NCBI GenBank assembly: GCA_039619475.1
Contig: CM077116.1
Coordinates: 147,453,088 to 147,517,087, forward strand
Direction: 5' to 3'
From: Icerya purchasi
Taxonomy: Eukaryota > Arthropoda > Insecta > Hemiptera > Monophlebidae
Length of the DNA stretch: 64,000 nucleotides
This document shows, in pieces, positions 1-10,324 of this stretch (positions are counted from its first letter, which is position 1; each line of letters starts with the position of its first letter). A program made the position numbers and the translations under genes. Under the pieces are notes generated by a model. The model was given only the letters and a program-made list of their open reading frames with translations, made no database searches and was not told the DNA's origin.

Positions 1-478
1 CCCATCGTCTAATCTCCTTCCGCTGTATTATAGTTTTCATCTCAGATTACGGTATCGGATATATACCTCTTTCTCTAACAATTGTTCGTTCTATTTGTCT
101 GTCCTAATCTTCCTGCGAATCCGTGGTTCTCTTTGTTTCCTCCATCCCGTCGTTCTGTTGTTGTCTCCGCTATTCATGCTCTTAAGCCATACTTTATTAT
201 CTTCCTTCCGTTTTCGTTTTTCGTCGGTTGCCTCTCCTCCATATTGTCCTCTCAAACGAAGAGCGTGTTTGCGATGCTGATCGTATGTTTATTAAGTGTT
301 CATCTCCTTTTTTTTAAGCGTTCTGCTTTCTACTCCATTTTGCTGCGACATGGTTTTCCTTATTACGCCTATTATATCTTATCTTTTCTCTCTCCACACA
401 TTGTTTCTACTATTTCTTCCATCCTTCAAACAACATTTGATGTGGTACGAAGATATAATTGACCCGTTTCTTTTGTAA
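1..478 (+). pseudogene. LINE C-terminal remnant (RNase H-bearing LINE family)
   Basis: This is the decayed 3' end of a non-LTR retrotransposon polyprotein, cut by the left edge of the window and broken by several frameshifts. Near 268-300 one frame reads CDADRMFIKC, which corresponds to the CDADHIFFEC cysteine motif of the better preserved copy at 25706-26290. The final frame ends SFLSPHIVSTISSILQ and stops just before 465, which lines up with the SFLSPSVVQALDTFLL ending of the copy at 48130-48828. The three fragments therefore look like one family. No intact domain remains here, so the call rests on comparison within the window. Confidence 0.6.
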
Positions 479-1559
479 TTGTTTCTTCGATATTTATCTC
501 GAATTAAGGAATGCCGCGATGGTAAATTTTTCAAATAGGACAGTACCGAGCGGTAAAAAGTAACTCTGCAACAGAAGGGGTAAACGGAAATAGAAAATTA
601 CAAAAAAATCGTGTATTAATTTAATTTTTTTTCTAAGATATTAATGAAGTGGTGGCAGACAAAAATCTATGTAAGACTGATAGTAAAGAAGATACTAATC
701 ATACTTTAACAAACAGAGCGGGGCTATTTAAACGAAAACTTGTTAAATGATAAAATAAAAACCTTCGGTTGACTGAACAGAGGTGCAGAGGGAACACAAA
801 TGTTTTCAAATTGTTACCAAGAATGCATGTTTATGGAACAAACAACAGGAGAAGCTCTCCGATTAATGAATGAATGAGCGGGAAAATATTAAATTACCTA
901 TCAGAGATCTGAATTATTAAAGATGTAAAGGAAGCAATTAGAAAACATTAAGAGATACAGAAATCTAGTCAGTTAGAAATAAAACATGCAAAGGAAAAAC
1001 GTTATTCGCAGGATTTACAAATAAAGGATATATGAAAAATAAAATAGTTTAAAAAGAAAAGTAACGTAAACGAAGTTATACTCAAGAATTTTTCTAGTTA
1101 TGACGTTTCTGAATTATTACTTTTTCTCTATAAGAATTAAACACTTTTGTGTTAGTAAATTTTTGCACAGTGATATAAGTACATCTAGAATAATGGAATA
1201 ATCAAAAAAAACTTAGGCCGGGTAAAATGCAAGCGAACTAACGGAATAAGGTAATATATTCATAAATTTTAACTATACACAGAAATGATTACTTTATTAT
1301 TTCCTGCGGAGTTAAAAATTAGTGTAATAAGGTGAATTTATAAAAGTGGCAATAAAAGACTGAGAGTTACTGACCAATCACATTAGTATCATCATAGTTA
1401 CATAGCAAAAGTAACCGATCAGTGCGTAGTAGCAGATATTTAAAAAATTATTTAGAAAATTAATTCGTAATAATTAATTCAGTTTATTTAAAAAAAAAAA
1501 AAGGGAAAAAGCAAACACTTTTCAGAGGACACTTATTTGGAATATTAACGAACGGCCAG
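479..1559. other. No recognisable gene
   Basis: AT-rich sequence with short A-runs. All frames are broken by frequent stops and no TIR, direct repeat or RNA gene was seen. Part of it could be the decayed upstream portion of the LINE remnant that follows, but no motif supports this. Confidence 0.4.
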
Positions 1560-2240
1560 CAGCGGGTAAATAAATTTTTTTGCTGGTTCGTTTAGACTTT
1601 GACTTATTCAGAGTAAAGGGAAGGTCCTTAGTAAGTATGCGAAAAAAAAGTTTTAGTAAAAAATGGAAATGAATATAATAAGGAAAGAATGATGAATAAT
1701 GGAATGGAACAAGGGATTGGTACAGATATTATTCTTAATATAGGCGAATGCTTTTATGTGGGTATGTAAAAAACTTCAAATTTTATATATTTGTGCAGCT
1801 GATACGGTTGTTGAACATTCTGACATAAGAAACGCTGAAAAGTTGTTACAAGAAGATTTAAATAATGTACGTAAATGACAGAAAATTACGAATTAATGTC
1901 AAAAAAAAAAAAGGCAAAGATACTGCACCTATGAAAACACCAAGCTGATTTAGGAATTCCTAACCTAATTTTACATAGTACGAGATGTGTTTACTGTTTG
2001 CGAAAATTTAAACAATATCAGATGTATCTGTCGGAGAATTAGATGAAGCTTTAACATGAAGGTAGGAGAAGTAAACTATTCCAGCGTTGTAGAAGGTGTG
2101 TACGGATTTACACAAAAGCCGAATATTATTTACTTTGAAGCAACGTTTAGAATGAAATGCGGAATTGAAATCTGGCCGAAGGTAAAAATAACAGAAATAA
2201 GGAAAATTAATAAGTTGCAAAAAATATGTTTAAAATAATA
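1560..2240 (+). pseudogene. Non-LTR reverse transcriptase remnant
   Basis: A heavily decayed LINE RT with several frameshifts. In order, NGNEYNKERMMNNGMEQG (about 1660-1715) corresponds to the RT segment that ends in the conserved xPQG motif. CSADTVVEHSDIRNAEKLL (about 1792-1850) replaces the catalytic F/YADD box, with one Asp lost. KCGIEIWPKVKITEIRKINK (about 2157-2216) matches the thumb/C-terminal region. The same ordered blocks occur in the remnant at 22400-24010 (NEYSDMRKTKYGVGQG, then YAND, then RYRIEILEECKK), so the two probably belong to one family. The upstream limit is uncertain. Confidence 0.65.
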
Positions 2241-3000
2241 AGACGAACGTATTATTATTATTATTATTACCCGATAACGTCATATGCTAGAACAAGATTA
2301 AAGGTCACGAAAAATGTTATATTATTACAATATAGGTGTCACTGAAACTGAAGATAGAAAATTACTCGCTAGAAACTGTGGCACTGAGATTATGGTAAAA
2401 CTCGTTACACATACGATCGAGAGAGAGAGATTAATAGTAGAAAATGCGCAGGAAGAAGCACAATTCCGACCGCGATGAGAAACATTTTCAAAATTATGCA
2501 AATAAAAATTTGGTTGATGCATGGGGTATTAATAAAATGAATATCGAGAAAGGCTAAGATTTTTTTTTGTTTCTTTTTGTTAATCTAAAATTTAGGTTGC
2601 TGATAGAAGAACGGTGGTATTATTAGCCAGAAAAAAAAGTATATAAATTATATTAACAATTTAAGAATATTGTGTAATATTTTTATTTCGGATGTTGTAA
2701 TATTTTACGAATAAAGAATATACAATTAGGTTGGGACCCAAGGACGGTCTTGTACTTATGGAGATCGCAAATTGGTTTAAAAAAAAATAAAAAAGGCGTT
2801 AAAAACTAAACTATTCATTTCTTTTTTTTTCTCTCTCTTTGTTTGACAATCTTCGTTCGAAGTTTGATGATCATCGTAACAATTTTATTTCTGTTTGTGA
2901 CGATCGAAGATGGAGTTCTCCGCATGAACAAATGAACCGTTTGCTTCAGAACTGCCCGTTTTTCCTTTTCCATCCTCATTGTCAGTGTGTTTCCTTTTAA
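2241..3000. other. No recognisable gene
   Basis: AT-rich stretch with a short TTA microsatellite at about 2251-2270. The frame of the LINE that follows is closed by a TAA at 2998-3000, so the LINE insertion starts near here. Confidence 0.4.
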
Positions 3001-4935
3001 AAAGTCAATTTAAAATTACAAGACATCGACACCGCTGTAGATTATCTAACCAATACAATCCACGACTCCTATCAGAAGTCGACGAAACAGTTGAATATCC
3101 TGGCTAAAAACAACACTATACTTCCTATTGAGATACGCGAATTAATCAACAAAAGAAGAAAAGCACGCAGAAAATGGCAACGTAATAGATATCCGTCCGA
3201 TTATCAAACGTATAGGCAATCTTGTAGGCTACTAAAACAGTCAATTAAGCAATATAATAACTCACGCTTCAGTCATTATTTGGCAACCCTAAATAAAACG
3301 GACTGCTCTATCTGGAGAGCTACAAAAGTTTTTAAAAAGAAGAGCGTTCTTCCATATCATATTAAAAAACCAGATGCTAGTTGGGCAAAGACTGACAAGG
3401 AAAAGGCTGAAACTTTCGCAGATCACCTCGAAACAGTGTTCCAACCCCATCAGCCAGAAGATCCACAACTATCTCAGAAAGTCTCAGAGTACAACAACGG
3501 AATAATCCACTATTGTTCTAACCGCAGACATATAACACCGAACAAGCTTTATGTGTGTGTTAAGAACTTGGAAAACAATAAGTCCCCTGGTGAAGATGGT
3601 ATCACAAATTATATGTTGAAACATTTACCAAAAAAGGGATTACTATTGTTATTGTATATATACAACTCCATGCTTAGATTATCCTACTTTCCAGACAGAT
3701 GGAAAAAGTCCGTAATTATCCTCATTCACAAAAACGGAAAACCAGTTACAGATGTTTCATCATACAGACCAATAAGTATGTTGGATACGTTTGGTAAAAT
3801 TTTCGAAAAACTCATCAAGCCAGTCCTCTTCACCATGGCAAAGGAAGCGATTCCAAACCATCAATTTGGTTTTCGGCCGAAACACTCAGCTATTCATCAG
3901 TGTCACAGAATAGTGGATGCGATCGAATCGGTCTTCCAGCGTGGACTGTACTGCTCAGCTGTGTTTCTTGATGTTGTTAATGCATTCGACCGTGTATGGC
4001 ACGATGGATTATTGTATAAAACCCGGAACAACTTTCCTATCGAAATTCATAAGCTATTGAGATCATATTTAACTAATAGGTCGTTTCAAGTAAAAATTAA
4101 CAACTCTATCTCTAGCAAACGACGGATACGAGCCTCAGTACCCCAGGGTAGTGTCCTTGGGCCGCTTCTTTACAACATATACACCGCTGATATGCCCACC
4201 ACGTTGTACACATTGCAAGCTACATTTGCGGATGACATAGCGATATTAGCCAGCCACAATGACCCACGCGAAGCCTCGAAGTACATTCAACATCATTTAT
4301 CGATTCTTCAGCAGTGGACACTCAAATGGAAAATCGGAATCAACGAACGTAAATCCTCCCACATCACATTCACAACCAGACGTGAAGCATGTCCGCCAGT
4401 CAGGTTTAATAATAGTATTATACCGCAAGTTGATCACGTGAAATACCTTGGACTATATTTTGATAGACGCCTAACATGGAACCTACACGTAATCAACACA
4501 AGGAAAAAGTTAAGGTTAATACTTAAGCAGCTGTATCCTATAATAGGAAGAAAATCCAGTCTCAGTCTGTCAAATAAAATGTTATTATACAAAACTACAA
4601 TAGCACCAGTATGGAAATACGGTTTAGAAATTTATGGTTCAGCCGCCAAAGCTCATATTGACAAAATCCAGTCGTTTCAATCCAAAATGTTGAGAATAAT
4701 GACCAACGCACCGTACTATATTCGCAACAGTATTATCTATGACGATCTTAACATTCCTACAATTACGGCAGTATACTTACAACAGTACAATGAATTCCAC
4801 CGCACATTTAGCCAGCATTCCAATCCGTTAATATCGCGAATGAAAGCAACGGTACTTCCTGACAATCCAGCCAGAAGACTCAAGAAAAAACAATGTCGTG
4901 ACGCTATCAATTCTAACGTTAACAATTACCTATAG
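3001..4935 (+). CDS. Reverse transcriptase (jockey-like LINE ORF2, N-terminally truncated)
   Basis: RNA-directed DNA polymerase that would copy the LINE RNA at a nicked target site. The frame is open for about 645 codons; a TTG at 3091 is in frame, but the frame extends back to 3001 and the natural start lies in the lost 5' part. Ordered RT blocks: NKSPGEDGITNYMLK (about 3580-3624), SYRPISMLDTFGKIFEKLI (about 3760-3816), HQFGFRPKHSA (about 3859-3891), FLDVVNAFDRVWHDGLLY (about 3964-4017, containing the first catalytic Asp), SVPQGSVLGPLLYNIYTAD (about 4135-4191), the FADD catalytic box (about 4228-4239) and YLGLYFDRRLTWNLH (about 4444-4488). The order fits the jockey clade. No apurinic endonuclease domain is present, so the copy is not autonomous. 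The terminal region ends NAPYYIRNSIIYDDLNIPT plus a short tail, usual for jockey-like proteins. Confidence 0.88.
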   Translation, partial: KVNLKLQDIDTAVDYLTNTIHDSYQKSTKQLNILAKNNTILPIEIRELINKRRKARRKWQRNRYPSDYQTYRQSCRLLKQSIKQYNNSRFSHYLATLNKTDCSIWRATKVFKKKSVLPYHIKKPDASWAKTDKEKAETFADHLETVFQPHQPEDPQLSQKVSEYNNGIIHYCSNRRHITPNKLYVCVKNLENNKSPGEDGITNYMLKHLPKKGLLLLLYIYNSMLRLSYFPDRWKKSVIILIHKNGKPVTDVSSYRPISMLDTFGKIFEKLIKPVLFTMAKEAIPNHQFGFRPKHSAIHQCHRIVDAIESVFQRGLYCSAVFLDVVNAFDRVWHDGLLYKTRNNFPIEIHKLLRSYLTNRSFQVKINNSISSKRRIRASVPQGSVLGPLLYNIYTADMPTTLYTLQATFADDIAILASHNDPREASKYIQHHLSILQQWTLKWKIGINERKSSHITFTTRREACPPVRFNNSIIPQVDHVKYLGLYFDRRLTWNLHVINTRKKLRLILKQLYPIIGRKSSLSLSNKMLLYKTTIAPVWKYGLEIYGSAAKAHIDKIQSFQSKMLRIMTNAPYYIRNSIIYDDLNIPTITAVYLQQYNEFHRTFSQHSNPLISRMKATVLPDNPARRLKKKQCRDAINSNVNNYL

Positions 4936-5051
4936 TTAAATTTACAAATAATTTAACAGAACAACGGTGTTTATTGTAACACGTTGTTGCTAAGTTCTGT
5001 TTTGTTAGTGTTAGCTATTGCGTTAATGACCTACCGTACAGGTCGGTACGC

Positions 5052-5080
<29 letters not shown>
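3001..5080 (+). mobile_element. 5'-truncated jockey-like LINE with poly(A) tail
   Basis: A non-LTR retrotransposon copy running from about 3001 to a 28-nt poly(A) run at 5052-5079, with a roughly 115-bp 3' UTR after the stop at 4935. The endonuclease domain and any ORF1 are missing, as expected for incomplete target-primed reverse transcription. The RT frame has no internal stop, unlike every other LINE fragment in the window, so this is probably the youngest LINE insertion here. I could not identify a convincing target-site duplication next to the poly(A) and the apparent 5' junction. Confidence 0.85.
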
Positions 5081-5083
<3 letters not shown>

Positions 5084-5844
5084 CTGCCATCACCGAGGAC
5101 CAGAGTGAAGCGGTCAGTGTAATATTTTTTAAATTTATATTTAAATGCGACGCGATATATTTCTGAAAAGCGCTAATATTTGTTTACTTCATTTTAACCG
5201 TATCAGAAACCGGTAAAAATGTTCATTTAAGCTTTCTTTGACGTTGTATGTTCTCGAATATCTAAATTCGGCAGCGACACAATAAACCGTACTTCGCGAG
5301 ACAGATATAACCGCTATCTCGCTTAGAATTAATAAATCGGAGGGGTCGTCGTCGCGATGGCCTAAGAGCACTTGAAGTTCGCGACCCCGGACGACGACAG
5401 AAATCATCGCAAATCAATTAAATAATCGCTAATAGTTGTTCTATGGAGGAAGGCAACATATGCAGATCGCCATATGCGCGCCAGTTGTGGTGTACACACA
5501 CTTGGGGGGACTGGATTTGTATCGCGATGATAAGTCAAGCATTTGTAGTTCCGAGTGCGGTCTTGCGTGTATTGCATGTTGCTACGAACACCACATTCAT
5601 ACAACTGGAACGTGCAAATAGATCCAATACTCAGAAATTCTGCATAGCACTGCAAAGGGTGTGTAAATCCGGTTATTTATTTTTTTTTTCTGTGGGAACG
5701 GAACTACGACAAAATTAAAGAAGATTTTTGAAACATATTTTAAAATGCAAAAATTAGTTCGTGGTAAATTTCTTATATACATGTATAGAAAAGTTCATGC
5801 GTCAGATCATAGATGGATGATACTAGAAAATCGTCAGAATATTC

Positions 5845-5876
<32 letters not shown>

Positions 5877-7390
5877 CTAGTCCACTTCCGGAGACACACG
5901 CAGAAAATGTGTATGTACGATCATCGAACTAAATGAAATAAAAGTCAGTTCGTGCAAAATATAGCGAAATATTATATCGAAACGGTTTTTTGAGTTTCAT
6001 AACGGACGCAACACATTGTCATTTTCGAATGTAGTACTAGAGAGAAACAGCTGAATCACAATTGTCACATATCTCTCGCACCATTTCCCGCTGTTAAATC
6101 TATCAATGAATTCCAACAAGATGGCCGACTCTATACATATATGTATGTTGTTCCGCTAGAAAACTCATCGAGAACAACATTAGGTCTCCCCGTTATTACT
6201 GAAAAAGAAGCTGAGTTGTGATATTTTAACTCTTTCGACTAATGGCACCTATTCGCTATCGTGGAAAAGTTTGCGAGCTTGCCCTAAGCGCAGGAGTAAC
6301 CTATCAAGTTTTATTTTCTTTTCCACGTGTCTAAGTTTTGGAATGTCCGCAAAATCAATCGCCGATTAATCTATCGTTGAAATGAAGCGTACTGATTTTT
6401 AGATCGTTCATTTTAAAGAATTATCAGTTCGCTTTGTACGACGTGAAAGAGACTTCCACGCGATATTTTTCTATTAGACGTCTTTTTAAAATCGAATATT
6501 GAAATTAATGCTGCAAAAGATATTTCGGTATTTTAACATTCTACTCGGAATACAGAAATTACTTTCAAAGTAACACGAAAAAAAAAAAAAAAAAGGGAAA
6601 GAAAAAATAGGAACTATAAAATCGCTGTTTAGATCCGTTCATTACTCATTTTAACTGGCGGAAAACTTATTAAAATTTTCCGAGATTTATTCGCCGTTCT
6701 TTCTCATATTTCACGGTGACGCTATTTTTGAACTGAAATCGCAAGCGCCGTTCCAAATGAAATTACAAAGACGTGTTAAGTCTTTCTGGCAAAGATAAGT
6801 TTTAAAAAGTTTTGAAATTTAATAGCCCATTTTCCTGACCACTCTCCCCGTTCAACTGCTTTCGTCGCCTTGATGCAACAGCCATTAAATCGTACCTTCT
6901 TGTTGTTTAACTTTTACAAATTTTCACACTTTTTGCCACGGAAAATTTCCTTACTAGTGCCTTTGAATTTTATTACCAGTCTCGCTCTTCTAACGAGAAG
7001 ATCTTACAGCAGCGCTGATGTACACACACACACACATCTATATTACATGTATGTGTGTATATAGAGTCTACGTCCGGATTCATAAATTGCGAGCAAGCAG
7101 TATGGCCGAATTATAATTTATATTCATTCCGTAGATTCAGCTCTCAATTTGTACCTCTTTAAATACGCGATTTGGAATTTCCGCTTTAGTGCGATCATTT
7201 TAATCGACTAAATGATGCAAAATTCATAGAGGTAGCCCCTTATTGACTGCCTCATGTATTCGTCGTCAGTTCCATATAAATTAGCGCTGTTCAAATTTAT
7301 AGCTTCCTAATTAGCTTCACAACGATAACAATCAGATGACTTACAAAAAAGGAATAGTATTATACAGAACAGTGATATTATCAAATATCT
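5081..7390. other. No recognisable gene; contains a (CA)n microsatellite
   Basis: No coding region could be supported. A dinucleotide (CA)n tract lies at 5845-5873 and a shorter one at 7022-7034. The locally more GC-rich part around 5260-5620 has overlapping short frames on both strands, but none shows a recognisable motif. Confidence 0.4.
5845..5873. repeat. (CA)n microsatellite
   Basis: Uninterrupted CA dinucleotide tract read directly from the sequence. Confidence 0.9.
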
Positions 7391-7397
7391 ATTATAT
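7391..7397. repeat. Left target-site duplication of the hAT-type element
   Basis: ATTATAT directly before the left CAG terminus, repeated at 10318-10324 directly after the right CTG terminus. Confidence 0.75.
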
Positions 7398-10317
7398 CAG
7401 TGGCGGATCCACGGGGAGGGGATGGGGACACCCCCCCCCCCAAAGAGCCAAAGCTTCTATGAAAAAATTTGTTACAACAGAGAAACCTAATTTATACTAT
7501 GTATAAAAGATTTGTATAAATGTTACCTATGTATTTAATTATAACTAATATTTAATACTGTTCTCTAGTAACACTATTAATGTTACGTTTTTATTTTATT
7601 TTAAACCCAACTCTCATCGATCTTTCGCCTTTCTTATTAATTTTTAATTTTTATTTTGTAATTTAAATAAAAATAGATCAAAGTTAAATATATATATTTT
7701 TTGTACTTGCTCACAAACAAAGAATTAGGATCGGATTACTAACAAAAATAAAAAAAGAAGTAAAGTCTAATAAAAATACTATCTTTTTTACTAATTTTAA
7801 ACGACCATTTTAGCTAGAATTTTATAATTTTTTTTATTTTTTACCTAAAAATAAAATAAAATTTAAATTAAATTGTAATAATTATGTATTTTTAAAACAT
7901 TTTTAAATTTCTATAATGGTCGCTATTTGATTTTCTTTATGAAAGAAGGGGTATTTCTTAAATCTACTGCCTACCATAGAAGATTTTAGTAATTATATAC
8001 TTCCCCCTCGCTAAAAATTTGCTCTGAAAATGTCAAACCACGGGTTTTAAGCTACAAATTAACATTTCTAAAATCAAACAAACCAAACAATATTCCACTT
8101 TTCACAAAAAATAACGGCGATAAAATTACCAATATGACAGAGAATCTAAACTACTCCCTATCCTCTCTTTTTTCGTTAGACAGCACTGACAAAGACAACA
8201 ATAAACAGAAAATATTAAGAGAAAACTTTAAACTTCCCATACAGGAAAACGTTGCTCACTCACAACAGACTCCTCTTGATACTTCCGCACTAAATAGCAT
8301 TGTAAAAAATTTAAAAAACAACAAAGCTGTTGGACCTGACAATATTACATATAAGACACTAAAATTAATCCAAAAGGTCTATCCAAAACTCCTTCCACTC
8401 CTATACAAAAAAAACTCCTTAAACTATTTCCCTAAACCTTGGTGTAAAGCAAATGTAATGTTATTTCATAAATCAAACAAAGATGCAAGTCTTATAAGCT
8501 CCTATTGCCCAATATAAGACATTTAAATACCGTAAGAAAAATTTACGAAAAACTATTAAAAAATAGGGTAACTTGCCATCTGAACACAAGAAACTTTTTA
8601 GATAAAAGACAATTTGGATTCAGACAAGGTCTGTCCACAGAACATGCTGTGAATTATGCAATCAGTAAGATAGCAGCAGCCTTAAGAAAAAATCGAACGT
8701 TCTGTCATAGGAGTGGATATCAAAGGAGCTTTTGATAACGGCTGACATCCTACTTTGTTTGACATTTTAAAATCTATTCTGATCAAAGACATACCATTGC
8801 TAAGTAAAATATACTGCTACCTTAAAAACATACGTGTAACTCTTCAAATAGGTAATCATAGTGCAAACACTGAAATCAATAAGGGCTGCCCACAGGGTAG
8901 CGTTTTAGGTTAATTTTCTGAAATATATTATTCAATCAAGCTCTACCATATGACAAGAACGATGATCTATGCGCATATGCCGATAACTTACTATTCATAA
9001 TAACGGACGATACAAAAGTCAATTTTGAAAGAACTAACAAAGTGCTTGAATTACTTCAGTTAAAAAATGTTTTGTATCCCTTTTCACAAATTCCCTGAAA
9101 CTAAAAAGGAATAATATTAAAGTACTTTACAAAGGGATCATTTTAAAAGTAGTCGAACATTTCAAATACCTAGGAGTTATATCAGCCAATAAACTCTCCT
9201 TTAAACAACACATAGACTACACCGCATCTAAGTTGGACGCTAAATACTATCAATTACTAGAAGTGTGCAGAAATACATGGGGCTTTCATTGCAGATACAG
9301 ACTTGTACTGTATAAGTCACTTGTTGAGAATACAGTGTGTTACTGTAGATTTGTGTTTTTCCAACACCTAAAAAAGAAAACCCTAAAGCAAAAAATCTAC
9401 TCTACACAACGTAAATACTTAATAAACGCCTGCAGAGCTTATAGAACAATTTCTCATAGCACCCCTGTTGCTCTTACGGGAGTCTTTTCACTAGACCTAG
9501 AAATTAATTATAGATCAATCATTTTTACTATAAAAAACCATAAACATTTTGAATATATTAACGATCATGTCTATCAAATAATGAATTTTTTGCTTCCAAT
9601 AAATCCTCTTCAGAATAATTCCTACATGATAATCCACTATGACTTACATATAAAAATGTCGCTAAAACAACTTAAAAGACACATTAAAAATTATTTCATG
9701 TTCATATGACGAAACTCCTGGGAAAGAGATACAGCAGGTCGGCATACCCACAGGCTAATCCCAAATATTAGAACAAGTTTACAGTTAACAACTGACTTTT
9801 ACAATACCCAACTCCTCACTGATCACGGACACATTGAAGCCTACTTAAAAAAAAACAAAATTACTGAAGAGGACAAATGTGACTGTGGAGAAATTGAAAA
9901 CGCCAATCATGTAATCTTTCACTGCGGTAAGTACGACACCCGGACAAGACAATCTAGCCTAAATGGTAAATCAAACCGAAATCAATCACTTTTGTCTTTC
10001 AGAAAAAAAAAAAATAATAATAATAAAAATATTATTATCTTTTAAATAAGTACACACACCAGATCATGTAGCATGAAATTTCTCAAATTCCGATATAAAA
10101 GAATAAAAAAAAAAATAAATAAATAAAAAGAAATTAAAAGTTTATTACTTAAGTTTTATTACAAGAAGGTTCTAGGTCAAGATTAAGCCTAAGGGCGGTG
10201 CTTGACTTGGCGCCTTTGTACGCAAACTCGTATTGTAAAAAAAAACACTATTGAAATACAGTTCTTAATCAAAAAAAAAACTCCCCCCGCCAAAATGTCT
10301 CTCTGGATCCGCCCCTG
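7398..10317. mobile_element. hAT-type element with a nested LINE fragment
   Basis: The left end reads CAGTGGCGGATCCA and the reverse complement of the right end reads CAGGGGCGGATCCAG, giving terminal inverted repeats with the CAG...CTG ends common in hAT elements. Both ends are flanked by ATTATAT (7391-7397 and 10318-10324). A 7-bp match is close to the 8-bp target duplication of hAT elements, and one flanking base may have mutated. The interior holds no visible hAT transposase, so the element is non-autonomous. Most of its central part is a decayed LINE (8041-10010). Confidence 0.8.
8041..10010 (+). pseudogene. Non-LTR retrotransposon remnant (RT and C-terminal Cys motif)
   Basis: A LINE polyprotein broken by stops and frameshifts. 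Blocks in order: NIPLFTKNNGDKITNMTEN (about 8089-8145) is the linker before the RT. LKNNKAVGPDNITYKTLK (about 8311-8364) is the first RT block. KRQFGFRQGLSTEHA follows at about 8606-8650, a KGCPQGSVLG motif at about 8881-8911 and YLGVISANKLSFKQHIDY at about 9169-9220. SLVENTVCYCRFVFFQ and the RAYRTISHSTPVALTG block follow near 9318-9480. The 3' part encodes CDCGEIENANHVIFHC (about 9883-9930), the Cys/His motif seen after the RT of R1/jockey-type LINEs. The fragment ends in an A-run with TAA repeats (10003-10035). It is 5' truncated and lies wholly inside the hAT-type element. Confidence 0.8.
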
Positions 10318-10324
10318 ATTATAT
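10318..10324. repeat. Right target-site duplication of the hAT-type element
   Basis: ATTATAT directly after the right terminus, matching 7391-7397. Confidence 0.75.

Noticed and set aside
2981..5120. GTCAGTGT near both ends of the jockey-like LINE as a target duplication
   Set aside because: The right copy lies about 33 bp beyond the poly(A) and the left copy about 12 bp before the apparent junction, so they are not adjacent to the insert.
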